Positions 25,827-34,698 of a stretch of DNA of 64,000 bases are shown piece by piece. This DNA comes from DATAAP01 sp041690495 (lineage in GTDB: Bacteria; Pseudomonadota; Alphaproteobacteria; CACIAM-22H2): assembly GCA_041690495.1 (NCBI GenBank), contig JAWLHE010000007.1, positions 186,001 through 250,000 of the forward strand, in the 5' to 3' direction. Under the pieces are notes generated by a model. The model worked only from the letters and a program-made list of their open reading frames with translations, did not search any database and was not told where the DNA came from. Position numbers and translations under genes: made by a program. The number at the start of each line of letters is the position of its first letter. The stretch's first letter is position 1.

Positions 25827-27413
25827 ATGCTGCACATGGCCCGCTGGCAGATCTGGGTCGTCATCACCATCTGCGTGATCGGCGTGCTCTATGCCGTGCC
25901 CAATCTGCTCACGCGCCAACAGCTCGAGGCGCTGCCCGCCTGGGTCCCGGTCGAGCAGGTCAATCTCGGCCTCGATCTGCAGGGCGGATCGCATCTCCTG
26001 CTCGAGGTCGATGTCCGCGCGGTCGTTCGCGAAAGATTGACGAATCTGCTCGATGCCGTGCGAAGCCAGGCACGCGAGCAGCGCATCGCCGTCAGCAACC
26101 TGAGCATCGTCGGCGAGGACGCGATCACCTTTCGGGTGCGCGACGCGGCACGGGCCGAGGCGGTGCGCACCATGGTCCGCGAGCTCGACCAGACCGCCGA
26201 GATCACCGTTGCACCCGACAGCACCTTTACGGTCCGGCTGAATCCGCAGGACCTGATCGAGCAGCGGCGCCAGGCGATTTCACAGTCGATCGAGATCGTA
26301 CGGCGGCGCATCGACGAGACCGGCACAAAGGAAGCGACCATCGTCGCACAGGGCCAGGATCGCATTCTGGTGCAGCTTCCGGGCGAGCGGAACCCGCAGC
26401 GGATCAAGGATCTGCTGAAGCAGACCGCGAAGATGAACTTCCATCTTCTCGACGTGAGCAACTCCGTCGAAGACGCGATGGCCGGGCGGGTCCCGCCGGG
26501 CAGCATGCTCCTGCCGGCAGACAACGAAGTCGAGCCGAACGGCCAGCCCCGCATGTATCTGGTACAGCGTCGCATCATGGTCGCGGGCGACCGGCTGTCG
26601 GATGCGCAGCCCGGGACGAACCCGCAGACCGGCGAGTGGGTCGTCAATTTCCAGTTCGATTCGCTGGGCGGACGTCAGTTCGGCAATGTCACGCGCGAGA
26701 ATGTCGGCAAGCCGCTGGCCATCGTGCTCGACAACAAGGTGATCAGTGCGCCGGTCATTCGCGAGCCGATCCTCGGCGGTCGCGGGCAGATTTCGGGCAA
26801 CTTTACCGTTTCATCCGCCCAGGATCTCGCGGTGCTCCTCCGTGCGGGCGCATTGCCGGCGCCGCTCAATATCATCGAGGAGCGAACGGTCGGGCCGGAC
26901 CTCGGCAGCGATTCGATCGAGGCCGGCGCGATCGCCTGCCTCATCGCCTATGCCCTGATCGCCATCCTGATGATCGTCGGGTATGGACTGTTCGGCATCG
27001 TGGCGAACGTGACACTGTTCCTCAACGTCGTCTTCACGCTTTCAATCATGGCGGCGATCGGCGCGACTCTGACGCTGCCCGGTATTGCCGGTATCGTGCT
27101 CGGCCTTGCGATGGCGGTCGATGCGAACGTGCTGATCTACGAGCGCATGCGCGAGGAAACCCGCAATGGCCGCTCGCCGTTTCCGGCAGTCGATGTGTCG
27201 TTCCAGCGCGCCTACGTGACGATCTTCGATTCCAACCTGACAACGCTGATCGCGGCATTGCTGCTTTATGCGCTCGGCTCCGGCCCGGTCCGCGGTTTCG
27301 GCGTGACGCTCTCCATCGGCATCATCTGCTCTATGTTCACCGCGGTAACCGTGACGCGCCTGATCATTTCCGGATGGCTGCAGTGGCGCCGGCCGAAGGA
27401 GTTGCCGATCTAG
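25827..27413 (+). CDS. secD: Protein translocase subunit SecD
   Basis: The protein has 528 residues. It has an N-terminal membrane helix, a large periplasmic P1 domain containing LGLDLQGGSHLLLEVD (SecD signature) and RIDETGTKEATIVAQGQDRILVQLPG, and a C-terminal five-helix RND-type block with GIVLGLAMAVDANVLIYERMREE, the conserved proton-relay region. SecDF uses the proton gradient to pull proteins out of the SecYEG channel. It lies 24 bp after yajC and 15 bp before secF. Confidence 0.96.
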   Translation: MLHMARWQIWVVITICVIGVLYAVPNLLTRQQLEALPAWVPVEQVNLGLDLQGGSHLLLEVDVRAVVRERLTNLLDAVRSQAREQRIAVSNLSIVGEDAITFRVRDAARAEAVRTMVRELDQTAEITVAPDSTFTVRLNPQDLIEQRRQAISQSIEIVRRRIDETGTKEATIVAQGQDRILVQLPGERNPQRIKDLLKQTAKMNFHLLDVSNSVEDAMAGRVPPGSMLLPADNEVEPNGQPRMYLVQRRIMVAGDRLSDAQPGTNPQTGEWVVNFQFDSLGGRQFGNVTRENVGKPLAIVLDNKVISAPVIREPILGGRGQISGNFTVSSAQDLAVLLRAGALPAPLNIIEERTVGPDLGSDSIEAGAIACLIAYALIAILMIVGYGLFGIVANVTLFLNVVFTLSIMAAIGATLTLPGIAGIVLGLAMAVDANVLIYERMREETRNGRSPFPAVDVSFQRAYVTIFDSNLTTLIAALLLYALGSGPVRGFGVTLSIGIICSMFTAVTVTRLIISGWLQWRRPKELPI

Positions 27414-27428
27414 CGGCAGGAAAGACGA

Positions 27429-28364
27429 ATGCGCCCAATCCGCCTCCTCAACAAAGTCCCGAGCCTGGATTTCTTCAGGTTCCACAAGTTCTTCTTCGCG
27501 CTCTCCACGGTGCTGTGCATCGTTTCGGTGATCGCGATGATGACGCGCGGGTTCAATTTCGGAGTGGACTTCGCCGGCGGCATCCTCATCGAGGTGCGCA
27601 CCGAGCAGGATGCAGATCTGGCGAAGATGAGGTCCGCGTTGGGCCAGCTCGATCTGGGCGACGTGGCGCTGCAGGAGTTCGGCGGACCGCGTGACGTCCT
27701 GATCCGCGTCGAGCGCCAGGAAGGCGGGGAGGCGGCCGAGGAGGCCGCAGTCCAGAAGATCCGCGGTGCGCTCGGGCAGGACGTCGAGTATCGGCGGGTG
27801 GAGGTGGTTGGCCCGAAGGTCGGGGCCGAACTGATCGAGAGCGGCATCTGGGCAGTCGTGCTCGCACTGGGCGGCATTTTGGCCTATATGGCCTTCCGCT
27901 TCGGCTGGCGGGCCGGTCTGTCCGGCGTCATCGCTATCCTTCATGACTGCCTGACGACAGTCGGCCTGTTCTCCATTACCGGAATGCAATTCGATTTGAC
28001 CACGGTCGCTGCGGTCGTGACGATCGCCGGCTTCTCGATCAACGATACCGTCGTGATCGACGACCGGATTCGGGAGAATTCGCGGAAGTTCAAGTCGATG
28101 GATTTCCGGACCCTGATCAACCGCAGCGTCAACGAGTCGCTATCGCGAACGCTCATGACCAACGGGCTCGTGTTCCTGTCCGCAATCGCCCTGGTTCTGT
28201 TCGGCGGACCGGTGCTGGCCGGGTTTAGCATCGCGCTGCTCTGGGGCGTCATCGTCGGCAGCTATTCGACGATCTATGTCGCTGCACCGCTCGAATGGTA
28301 CTTGGCCAAGCGCGGGCGCATCGCCCACGGCGGACCGGATCAAGAGCCGGCCAAGACGGGTTGA
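27429..28364 (+). CDS. secF: Protein translocase subunit SecF
   Basis: The protein has 311 residues with six membrane helices. The GFNFGVDFAGGILIEVR motif, GFSINDTVVIDDRIREN (matching the VDANVLIYERMRE region of SecD) and the short periplasmic P4 domain are all visible. It pairs with SecD at the Sec channel. The Mth938-type gene follows 11 bp later, probably in the same transcript. Confidence 0.96.
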   Translation: MRPIRLLNKVPSLDFFRFHKFFFALSTVLCIVSVIAMMTRGFNFGVDFAGGILIEVRTEQDADLAKMRSALGQLDLGDVALQEFGGPRDVLIRVERQEGGEAAEEAAVQKIRGALGQDVEYRRVEVVGPKVGAELIESGIWAVVLALGGILAYMAFRFGWRAGLSGVIAILHDCLTTVGLFSITGMQFDLTTVAAVVTIAGFSINDTVVIDDRIRENSRKFKSMDFRTLINRSVNESLSRTLMTNGLVFLSAIALVLFGGPVLAGFSIALLWGVIVGSYSTIYVAAPLEWYLAKRGRIAHGGPDQEPAKTG

Positions 28365-28375
28365 GCGGTCCGAAG

Positions 28376-28753
28376 ATGGCTGAGGCGCCATCCGGCCCGA
28401 CCACGGTCCAAGGCATTGAAGCCTATGGCGCCGGCGGCTTCCGGGTGGGCGGGCAGGCGTTCCGCGGCTCGATCCTGGTGCTGCCCGGTGGTGTCCAGCC
28501 ATGGGCCGTCACGGACGCCTCCGGGCTCGATCTCGACAGTTTTGGACCCGTATTGGCAGCCGGCGGCGACATCGAACTCCTGCTGATCGGCTGCGGGGCG
28601 CGCATGACGATGATTGCGCCGGCCTTGCGCCAGGCGTTGCGCGACAGCGGAGTCGTGATCGATGCCATGGACACGGGCGCTGCCTGCCGCACGTACAACG
28701 TATTGCGCGCCGAGGGGCGCCAGGTCGCAGCGGCGCTGATCGCGGTGGGTTGA
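28376..28753 (+). CDS. Mth938/NDUFAF3-like domain protein
   Basis: The protein has 125 residues. The QGIEAYGAGGFRVGGQAFRGSILVLPGGV start and IELLLIGCGARMTMIAPALRQALRDSGVVIDAMDTGAACRTYNVLRAEGRQVAAALIAV are typical of the Mth938 fold, whose mitochondrial relative NDUFAF3 helps assemble respiratory complex I. The gene neighbours secF in many alphaproteobacteria. It probably acts at the inner membrane in complex I assembly, though bacterial function is not proven. It ends just before a strong hairpin terminator. Confidence 0.9.
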   Translation: MAEAPSGPTTVQGIEAYGAGGFRVGGQAFRGSILVLPGGVQPWAVTDASGLDLDSFGPVLAAGGDIELLLIGCGARMTMIAPALRQALRDSGVVIDAMDTGAACRTYNVLRAEGRQVAAALIAVG

Positions 28754-28772
28754 CGTCCCTCCGCAAGAAAGA

Positions 28773-28797
28773 AAACGGGGCCGCTTCGGCCCCGTTT
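28773..28797. terminator. Intrinsic terminator hairpin between secF operon and PuuD-type gene
   Basis: A perfect 11-bp stem (AAACGGGGCCG with CGGCCCCGTTT) closes a 3-nt loop. It has A residues on one side and TTT on the other, so it can end transcription from both directions. It sits between two convergent genes, 19 bp after the Mth938 stop. Confidence 0.85.
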
Positions 28798-28821
28798 CCA
28801 TACGCCTGCCGGGCGCGCCGT

Positions 28822-29427
28822 TCAGTAGATGTTCTGCGCCGCCACCATGAAGTAGAGCATCGGCACCGACAGCATCGTATTGACCCGGCTGGCCAGCATC
28901 GCGACGCGTGCGGACGACTTCTTCTCGTCGGCCGTTGCCTCGACCAGCCCCAGCGCCTTCTGTTGGTTCGGCCAGATGATCATCCATACATTATAGGCCA
29001 TGATCAGCCCGAACCACATGCCGATGCCGATCGCCGTGGGGCGACCGCCCCCGGAGGTCAGGCCGAGCGTCAGCGCGTCGATCAGATATCCATTGAGGTG
29101 CGCCAGAATCAGCCCGGTGATCACCGTCGAGAGGGCTGCCCAGCGGAACCAGAACAGCGCGGCCGGTGCGATCACCTTGCCGATCGCCGGCTTCTGTTCG
29201 TCCGGGATTTTCGGCATCGACGGGATCTGGACGAAGTTGAAGTACCAGAGCAGTCCAATCCACATGACACCGGACAGCACGTGCAGCCAGCGCATGAAAA
29301 ACGTGAACCAGCCGAAGTCGGCTTGGAAGCCGCCGGCCAAAAGCGCGAGTACGATCAGGATGCCAAGCCCGTAGAGCAGAGCCCGGTCGAGCTTGTCCAA
29401 CCCAATCTTCACGAGAAAATCGGCCAT
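28822..29427 (-). CDS. Urate-oxidase-N (PuuD-type) membrane protein, stand-alone
   Basis: The protein has 201 residues and four or five membrane helices. The segments WFTFFMRWLHVLSGVMWIGLLWYFNFVQIPSMP and FGLIMAYNVWMIIWPNQQKALG match the integral-membrane N-terminal domain of the PuuD urate hydroxylase family. The C-terminal cytochrome c domain that completes PuuD is absent. Such stand-alone proteins are frequently annotated as urate hydroxylase, but without the cytochrome part that activity is doubtful. The start is the ATG at 29427; the longer frame adds no recognisable sequence. It follows hpnE by 106 bp on the same strand. Confidence 0.78.
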   Translation of the reverse strand: MADFLVKIGLDKLDRALLYGLGILIVLALLAGGFQADFGWFTFFMRWLHVLSGVMWIGLLWYFNFVQIPSMPKIPDEQKPAIGKVIAPAALFWFRWAALSTVITGLILAHLNGYLIDALTLGLTSGGGRPTAIGIGMWFGLIMAYNVWMIIWPNQQKALGLVEATADEKKSSARVAMLASRVNTMLSVPMLYFMVAAQNIY

Positions 29428-29533
29428 TGTTCTTCCCCCTTCTGTGTCCAAGGGTCGCTTGGACCCGGATATCGTTCTCCAAGCTTGAGCATAACACGAA
29501 ATATAGTAGGTGCAATTGCAGCGCAGTCGCGAA

Positions 29534-30787
29534 TCAGGGGCGACCGGCCGCAATCCGTGCGGCCGTGACCCCCGAGCGAATTGCGCCCTCGATCGTCGCG
29601 GGCAGTCCAGTCGCGGTCCAGTCGCCGGCGAGGACCAGATTGCTCCACGGGGTTGTCGCCGGCGGCCGCAGCCGTTCGGCCGCCGGAGTCTGCGCGAAAG
29701 TCGCCCGCTTTTCCTTGATCAGCCGCGCCGGCGGCATCAGACCATTATAGCCCAGCGCCGTGGCGACATCGCGCCACAGCCGATGCAGGAGGCCGTCCGG
29801 TTCCTCGTCCAGCAGCGGATCGGCGGCGCTGACGGTGACGCTTAGGACGTCGTCGCGCGCGACCAGCCACTGCGCGGTGCCGCCGACGAGGCCGAGCAGC
29901 GGCAGACCGTTCGCGAGCCGCGGCGCTGCCGGCATGCGGAAATGCGCATTGATGATCGCCCGGTGCTCGCGGGGGTGGCCGAGGCCGGGTACGAGCGCAC
30001 CAGTGACCCACGCCGGGGTGGCGAGGACGACCGTGTCGGCGGGCCCCAGCGCGACAGCGTCGCCGGCGAAGTCGAGTGCGGCGGCGGTGCCGTCCTTGAA
30101 TCGGATGCGTTCGAGCCGGGCATTGGGGCGAATCGCCGTGCCGTGACGCGCCAGGAAGGCAAGGGCCGGGTCAACGAAAGCCGTGGAAAGTCCGGTGCGC
30201 GCGATGGCCGGACGGCAGGCGCGCTCGCCGTGCAACAGGGTCGCCCGGAGGACGTCCGCAAATGGCTGCGCCGCTGCCTCCCGGGGATCGGCATTCAGAA
30301 TCGCCGTCGCCAGAGGCTCGATGAAGCGTCCGTAAATCGGACGCAGCGGATCGACACATTGTCCGACTGTCGCGTCCGGTGCTGCGGCCATCATGCGGGC
30401 GAGCCGGATGTAGTCGAGGCCGCGAGTCGCGGGCGCGCGTCGCGTCGGCGCGAATACCCACCATGGGACCGGCCCGGCATTGGGCCGCAGCGACCAGGTC
30501 GTGCCGGATTTCAGGTCATGAAAGGGAAAGGTCGCGGGCGCGATCTCCTGCAGCTCCCCCCGGCCGCCGATCGTGTCCAGATAGGCATAGGTCGCGACGT
30601 TGGCGCCGAGGATGATGTGATTGCCGTTGTCGATCATGCAACCAAGCTGTGCGTCGAAATGGGAGCGGCAGCGGCCGCCCGCGCGCGGCGACGCCTCGTA
30701 AAGCCGGACCTGCACTCCGGCGCGTGCGAGATGCACCGCCGCCGCAAGGCCGGCCAGCCCGGCACCGATGACATGGACGGTTTTCAT
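29534..30787 (-). CDS. hpnE: Hydroxysqualene dehydroxylase HpnE
   Basis: The enzyme has 417 residues and is a FAD-dependent amine-oxidase-type flavoprotein. The dinucleotide motif VIGAGLAGLAAAVHLARAG opens the protein, followed by YEASPRAGGRCRS. The C-terminal LVLAGDWTATGLPATIEGAIRSGVTAA is the second FAD-binding block. It reduces hydroxysqualene to squalene, the hopanoid precursor. Its ATG overlaps the hpnD stop as ATGA. The cyclase gene shc is not in the window. Confidence 0.93.
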   Translation of the reverse strand: MKTVHVIGAGLAGLAAAVHLARAGVQVRLYEASPRAGGRCRSHFDAQLGCMIDNGNHIILGANVATYAYLDTIGGRGELQEIAPATFPFHDLKSGTTWSLRPNAGPVPWWVFAPTRRAPATRGLDYIRLARMMAAAPDATVGQCVDPLRPIYGRFIEPLATAILNADPREAAAQPFADVLRATLLHGERACRPAIARTGLSTAFVDPALAFLARHGTAIRPNARLERIRFKDGTAAALDFAGDAVALGPADTVVLATPAWVTGALVPGLGHPREHRAIINAHFRMPAAPRLANGLPLLGLVGGTAQWLVARDDVLSVTVSAADPLLDEEPDGLLHRLWRDVATALGYNGLMPPARLIKEKRATFAQTPAAERLRPPATTPWSNLVLAGDWTATGLPATIEGAIRSGVTAARIAAGRP

Positions 30788-31620
30788 GCGCGCGCGAGGA
30801 CCAGGACGCGGAAGGCTACCCAGGCCTGCGTATGAGCAGCGACGCGCGGCTGCTTCTCTCCCGGCGTGGCCGCGCAGACCGATGCAAGCAGGCGCCGATA
30901 GATGCCCATCATCACCAGTGCCGGCCACAGCCGGCGCGGCCGCGCGCAGTCCGCCAATGCAGCATCGGCGGCCGCGAACGCCGAATCGGCAAGGTCGCAG
31001 AGGTGTTGCCGCACCATCGGGAAGCGCGGATGCGATGCGAGCCGCCCGGGCTCGATGTTGCCGATTCCTGCATCGTCCAGAATCTGACGCGGAACATAGA
31101 GCCGGCCCCTGGCGCTGTCCTCCGCCAGGTCGCGGGCGATATTGGTGAGCTGCAGGGCGCGCGCGAGCTCGATGGCGAAAACGCGCTCCGGCGCCGTGTC
31201 GCACCCGAACACCGCCAGCGAGAGCAGGCCGATCGTGCCGGCGACGCGCCGGCAATAGAGATCGAGCGTCGACCATGATGGGGCTCGCATCCCCTCGCCG
31301 ATATCCATTTCCATGCCCTGTAGCAGCGACTCGAACTCCTCCCGCGGCAGGGCGTAAGAAGCGACCGCCATGCCCAGCGCCTGGCCGATGGCCGTGACCG
31401 GGCTGCCTTCATAGGCACGGGCGAGCTCGGCGCGCCATTTTTCGAGCGCGCGGCGCTTCTCCTCGTATGGCGCAGGCCCGTCGACCACGTCATCGAGCGC
31501 GCGCGCGAAAGCATAGATCGCGAACATCGCCGCGCGTTGGCGTGCCGGCATCAGGCGCATTGCCAGATAGAAGTTTGATCTGGCGCCGCGGACCTGCCGC
31601 GCGATCCCCGCGCTCGTCAC
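30784..31620 (-). CDS. hpnD: Presqualene diphosphate synthase HpnD
   Basis: The enzyme has 278 residues of the trans-isoprenyl diphosphate synthase fold. Both Asp-rich motifs are intact: FARALDDVVDG and QLTNIARDLAEDSARGRLYVP. It condenses two farnesyl diphosphate molecules into presqualene diphosphate. The start is a GTG that overlaps the hpnC stop (GTGA), and the stop overlaps hpnE. Three genes with 4-bp overlaps in the order hpnC-hpnD-hpnE show a tight operon. Confidence 0.93.
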   Translation of the reverse strand: MTSAGIARQVRGARSNFYLAMRLMPARQRAAMFAIYAFARALDDVVDGPAPYEEKRRALEKWRAELARAYEGSPVTAIGQALGMAVASYALPREEFESLLQGMEMDIGEGMRAPSWSTLDLYCRRVAGTIGLLSLAVFGCDTAPERVFAIELARALQLTNIARDLAEDSARGRLYVPRQILDDAGIGNIEPGRLASHPRFPMVRQHLCDLADSAFAAADAALADCARPRRLWPALVMMGIYRRLLASVCAATPGEKQPRVAAHTQAWVAFRVLVLARA

Positions 31621-32477
31621 GCGCGCCACCCGCGAAAGATGCCTGTCGCGATCGAGGCGAGCTTCCCCGCCCGACCGAGAGCGACCCGGCGCGCGAGCGG
31701 GTCGTCGCGCCGCAGCTTTCGCGCAAGCCGGCGCGAAATCTCGAGAATTGCGGCCGATTCCATGCGCAGGCCGCGCCGCCGGATCGAGGCGGGCAGGCTT
31801 GCGGCGGTAGCATTGAGCTGATCGACGCGATCGAGCATGCGGTCGAAGACCATGCGAAGCGCAGGCGGCGTGCTCTGCGCCATGAGGCTGCGCGGCCGCA
31901 CGCCATGCTCTTCCAGCCAGTCGCTCGGAATGTAGAGGCGATGTAGGTCGCGGAAATCGTCCTGGCAGTCCTGGAGATGGTTGAGGATCTGCAATGCCGT
32001 GCACAACGCATCCGCGGACGGGACGGTGGCGCGATCCTCGCCATGCAGCTCGAGCAGGAAGCGCCCGACCGGTGCAGCGGAATAGCGGCAATAGGCAAGC
32101 AGGTCGCTCCAGCTCCCGCACGGGCGGTTGTTCGCATCGGCCCGGAACGCGACGAGCAGATGGCGCGGGTTCTCGAGAGACAAGCCGCGCTCGGCGAAGA
32201 TTGCGCGCAGCTCGCGGCCGAAGCGGAAGCCCGGGTGCGTGAGCGCGGGCGTCTTGCCGAGGAGGCTGTGGTCCATTGCATCCAGCAGGGCCAGTTTGGC
32301 GGCAGCGTCAATCGACGGGTCGTCGGCGATGTCGTCCGCCGCGCGGGCAAAGCGATAGAAAGCGGCCACGGCGGGCCTCAGCTCGCGGGGGAGCAGGCGC
32401 GACCCGACCGGGAAGTTCTCGGTGGCGGCCGTGCGGCTCGGCGTACGGCCTTCATACCTGCGTATGTCCAGGTTCAT
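31617..32477 (-). CDS. hpnC: Hydroxysqualene synthase HpnC
   Basis: The enzyme has 286 residues and is a paralogue of HpnD. It shows ENFPVGSRLLPRELRPAVAAFYRFARAADDIADDP with the first Asp-rich motif and NHLQDCQDDFRDLHRLYIP with the second. HpnC turns presqualene diphosphate into hydroxysqualene. The start is placed at MNLDIRRYEG (32477); a longer frame begins 11 codons earlier. It is divergent from the NDUFAF6-like gene with about 95 bp between starts, where both promoters must lie. Confidence 0.92.
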   Translation of the reverse strand: MNLDIRRYEGRTPSRTAATENFPVGSRLLPRELRPAVAAFYRFARAADDIADDPSIDAAAKLALLDAMDHSLLGKTPALTHPGFRFGRELRAIFAERGLSLENPRHLLVAFRADANNRPCGSWSDLLAYCRYSAAPVGRFLLELHGEDRATVPSADALCTALQILNHLQDCQDDFRDLHRLYIPSDWLEEHGVRPRSLMAQSTPPALRMVFDRMLDRVDQLNATAASLPASIRRRGLRMESAAILEISRRLARKLRRDDPLARRVALGRAGKLASIATGIFRGWRA

Positions 32478-32572
32478 TGTCTGCCGGAGTTCAGAGGAGC
32501 TATATAGCACGTCATGGCGGCGCGACGTCGTGCAAGCTCATGACCTTCGAATGACCTGGGCCGTGATGCGCC

Positions 32573-33418
32573 ATGAATGACGACGTCGCGCGTTACTGCA
32601 GCGACCAGGTGTGGCGCTTCGACCACGACCGCTATCTCTGCACGCTGTTCATTCCTGGGCAGGCGCGCCTCGATGTCCTTGCGCTCCACGCCTTCAATGT
32701 CGAGGTCGCGCGTATCCGCGAACTGGTCCGCGAGCCGATGATGGGGCTGATCCGCCTGCAATGGTGGCGCGAGGTGGTCGAGGGGGCGCGCCAGGGCCGC
32801 ATGCGCGAGCACCCGGTGGCCCTGGGGCTGGCCGAGGCGGTTCGTGCGCGCGACCTGCCGGCAGAACCGTTCGAGCGGCTGCTCGCCGCGCGCGAGAGCG
32901 ATTTTCAGGACGAAACACCGCCGGACCTTGCCGCGCTGGAAGGCTATGCCGAGGCGACCTCGGGCACCCTGGTGGATCTGGTTCTGACAATCCTGCGACA
33001 GGATGCCGGAGCCGCGCGCGAAGCTGGCCGCCATGTCGGGATCGCGTGGGCCCTGACCGGCCTGCTGCGCGCCATACCGGCTCACGCCAGCCGCCGGCGC
33101 TCGTTCCTGCCGCGGGATCTTGTCGAGGATGCCGCTCTCGATATCGAGAGCGTATTCGCGGGCCGGCCCGGCGAGGGCCTGCGCGATGTGGTACGGCAGA
33201 TCGCGGCGCGTGCGAGAGAACACCTGAGCGAAGCGCGGGCGCTGCGGCGCGACGTCCCGCGTGCGGCGGTTCCGGCGCTGCTGCAGGGGGTGCTTGCCGA
33301 CCGTTATCTGGCCCGGCTCGAATCGGCCAGATTTGCGCCGTTCGACGCAACCGTGCAAGCTGCACCGGGCGATCGTGCCCTGCGCCTGCTTTGGGCGGCG
33401 ACGCGGCGGAGCTACTGA
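32573..33418 (+). CDS. NDUFAF6-like squalene/phytoene synthase-fold protein
   Basis: The protein has 281 residues. The segment DRYLCTLFIPGQARLDVLALHAFNVEVARIRELVREPMMGLIRLQWWREVV is characteristic of the alphaproteobacterial relatives of mitochondrial NDUFAF6, a complex I assembly factor. The fold is that of squalene/phytoene synthases, but both Asp-rich diphosphate-binding motifs are absent (NVEVARIREL in place of DDxxD), so it should not be an active prenyl synthase. It is divergent from hpnC. A P450 gene follows 10 bp downstream. Confidence 0.85.
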   Translation: MNDDVARYCSDQVWRFDHDRYLCTLFIPGQARLDVLALHAFNVEVARIRELVREPMMGLIRLQWWREVVEGARQGRMREHPVALGLAEAVRARDLPAEPFERLLAARESDFQDETPPDLAALEGYAEATSGTLVDLVLTILRQDAGAAREAGRHVGIAWALTGLLRAIPAHASRRRSFLPRDLVEDAALDIESVFAGRPGEGLRDVVRQIAARAREHLSEARALRRDVPRAAVPALLQGVLADRYLARLESARFAPFDATVQAAPGDRALRLLWAATRRSY

Positions 33419-33428
33419 GGAACGCAGA

Positions 33429-34667
33429 ATGGCGGCACTGCTCTACGACCCACGCGAGGCCGAAACCACCGCGGATCCGTATGCGGTGTTCAAGACGCTC
33501 CGCGCCACCGACCCGGTGCACTGGAGCCCGGTGCTCCGCGGCTGGGTGCTGACACGCTATGCTGACGTGCGCGCGGCGCTGTTCGATCCTCGGCTCTCTG
33601 CTGACCGGATCACGCCGTTCGTCAATAGCCTCTCGCCGGAAAAGCGCGAATATCTGAGCGGGCTGGAGCGCGTTCTGACCCGATGGGCTGTCTTCGTGGA
33701 TCCGCCGGCGCATACGCGACTGCGTGCGCTCATCAACAAGGCGTTCACCCCGCGCGCGATCGCCGGCCTTGCCGGCATGATCCGTGAGACCGTTGACGGG
33801 CTGATTGACGACTTCATTGCCCGCACCGCGCAGGACGGACAGGGCCGCATCGACCTGATTGCCGATTTCTCTTATCCGCTTCCGGCTCTCGTCATTGCCC
33901 GCATCCTCGGCGTGCCGGACGAGGACATCGTCCTGTTCAAGGGCTGGTCCGACGACCTCGCTGCATTCGTCGGCAGCGCCCAGGCGACCCCGGACAAATA
34001 CGAGCGTGCGGCGCGCGGCGCCGCCGAGATGGATACGTATTTCCGGGCCATCGTCCGCGACCGGCGTGCTAATCCGCCGCGGGGCGACGTGATCGGCGCA
34101 CTGGTTGCGGCGGAGGAGGCGGGCCGCGCTTTGTCGGAAGACGAGCTGGTCGGCACCGCCGTGCTGGTGCTGTTCGCCGGCCACGAAACGACGGCGAACC
34201 TGATCGGCAACGGCATGATTGCCCTGCTGCGCCAGCCCGACGCCCTCCAGCGTCTGCGTGACCACCCCGGGCTGGCAGAGTCGGCGGTCGAGGAACTGCT
34301 GCGCATAGATGCTCCGGCAGCGAGCGTGACGCGCGTGGCACGTGCCGACATGGTGCTGGGCGGCCGCGCGATCCGCGCCGGCGACCGGCTCTTCCTGATG
34401 ATCAACGCCGCGAACCGCGACCCTGCGGTCTTTCCCGATCCGGATCGGCTGGACCTGGCGCGCAACCCGAATCCCCATGTCGCCTTCGGATACGGTCCGC
34501 ATTACTGCGTCGGCGCGCCGCTGGCGCGGCTGGAGGCGCAGATCGCGTTCGAGCGGCTCCTGGCGCGGCTGAAGCATATTGCGCTTGCGGACGAGCGGCT
34601 CGAGTGGAGCGACAATCTCGTCCTGCGCGGCGTGAAGCAATTGCCGCTGTCGTACCGGACTGCCTGA
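33429..34667 (+). CDS. Cytochrome P450
   Basis: The enzyme has 412 residues and no membrane anchor, so it is a soluble bacterial-type P450. The heme-binding loop is FGYGPHYCVGAPLAR with the axial Cys at about residue 360. The I-helix motif is FAGHETT (249-255), and the ExxR pair is at about 289-292 in EELLR. A GAGGA ribosome-binding site precedes the ATG. No ferredoxin or ferredoxin reductase gene is adjacent. The substrate is unknown; proximity to hopanoid genes hints at an isoprenoid substrate but does not show it. Confidence 0.92.
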   Translation: MAALLYDPREAETTADPYAVFKTLRATDPVHWSPVLRGWVLTRYADVRAALFDPRLSADRITPFVNSLSPEKREYLSGLERVLTRWAVFVDPPAHTRLRALINKAFTPRAIAGLAGMIRETVDGLIDDFIARTAQDGQGRIDLIADFSYPLPALVIARILGVPDEDIVLFKGWSDDLAAFVGSAQATPDKYERAARGAAEMDTYFRAIVRDRRANPPRGDVIGALVAAEEAGRALSEDELVGTAVLVLFAGHETTANLIGNGMIALLRQPDALQRLRDHPGLAESAVEELLRIDAPAASVTRVARADMVLGGRAIRAGDRLFLMINAANRDPAVFPDPDRLDLARNPNPHVAFGYGPHYCVGAPLARLEAQIAFERLLARLKHIALADERLEWSDNLVLRGVKQLPLSYRTA

Positions 34668-34698
34668 CGGCGGATCTCGGCCGCCGCCCAGCCCGCGA

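Noticed and set aside
34668..34698. A CGGCGG/CCGCCG hairpin between the P450 and trmFO genes as a terminator
   Set aside because: The stem is only 6 bp and no T run follows. In DNA this rich in GC such pairs are expected by chance.
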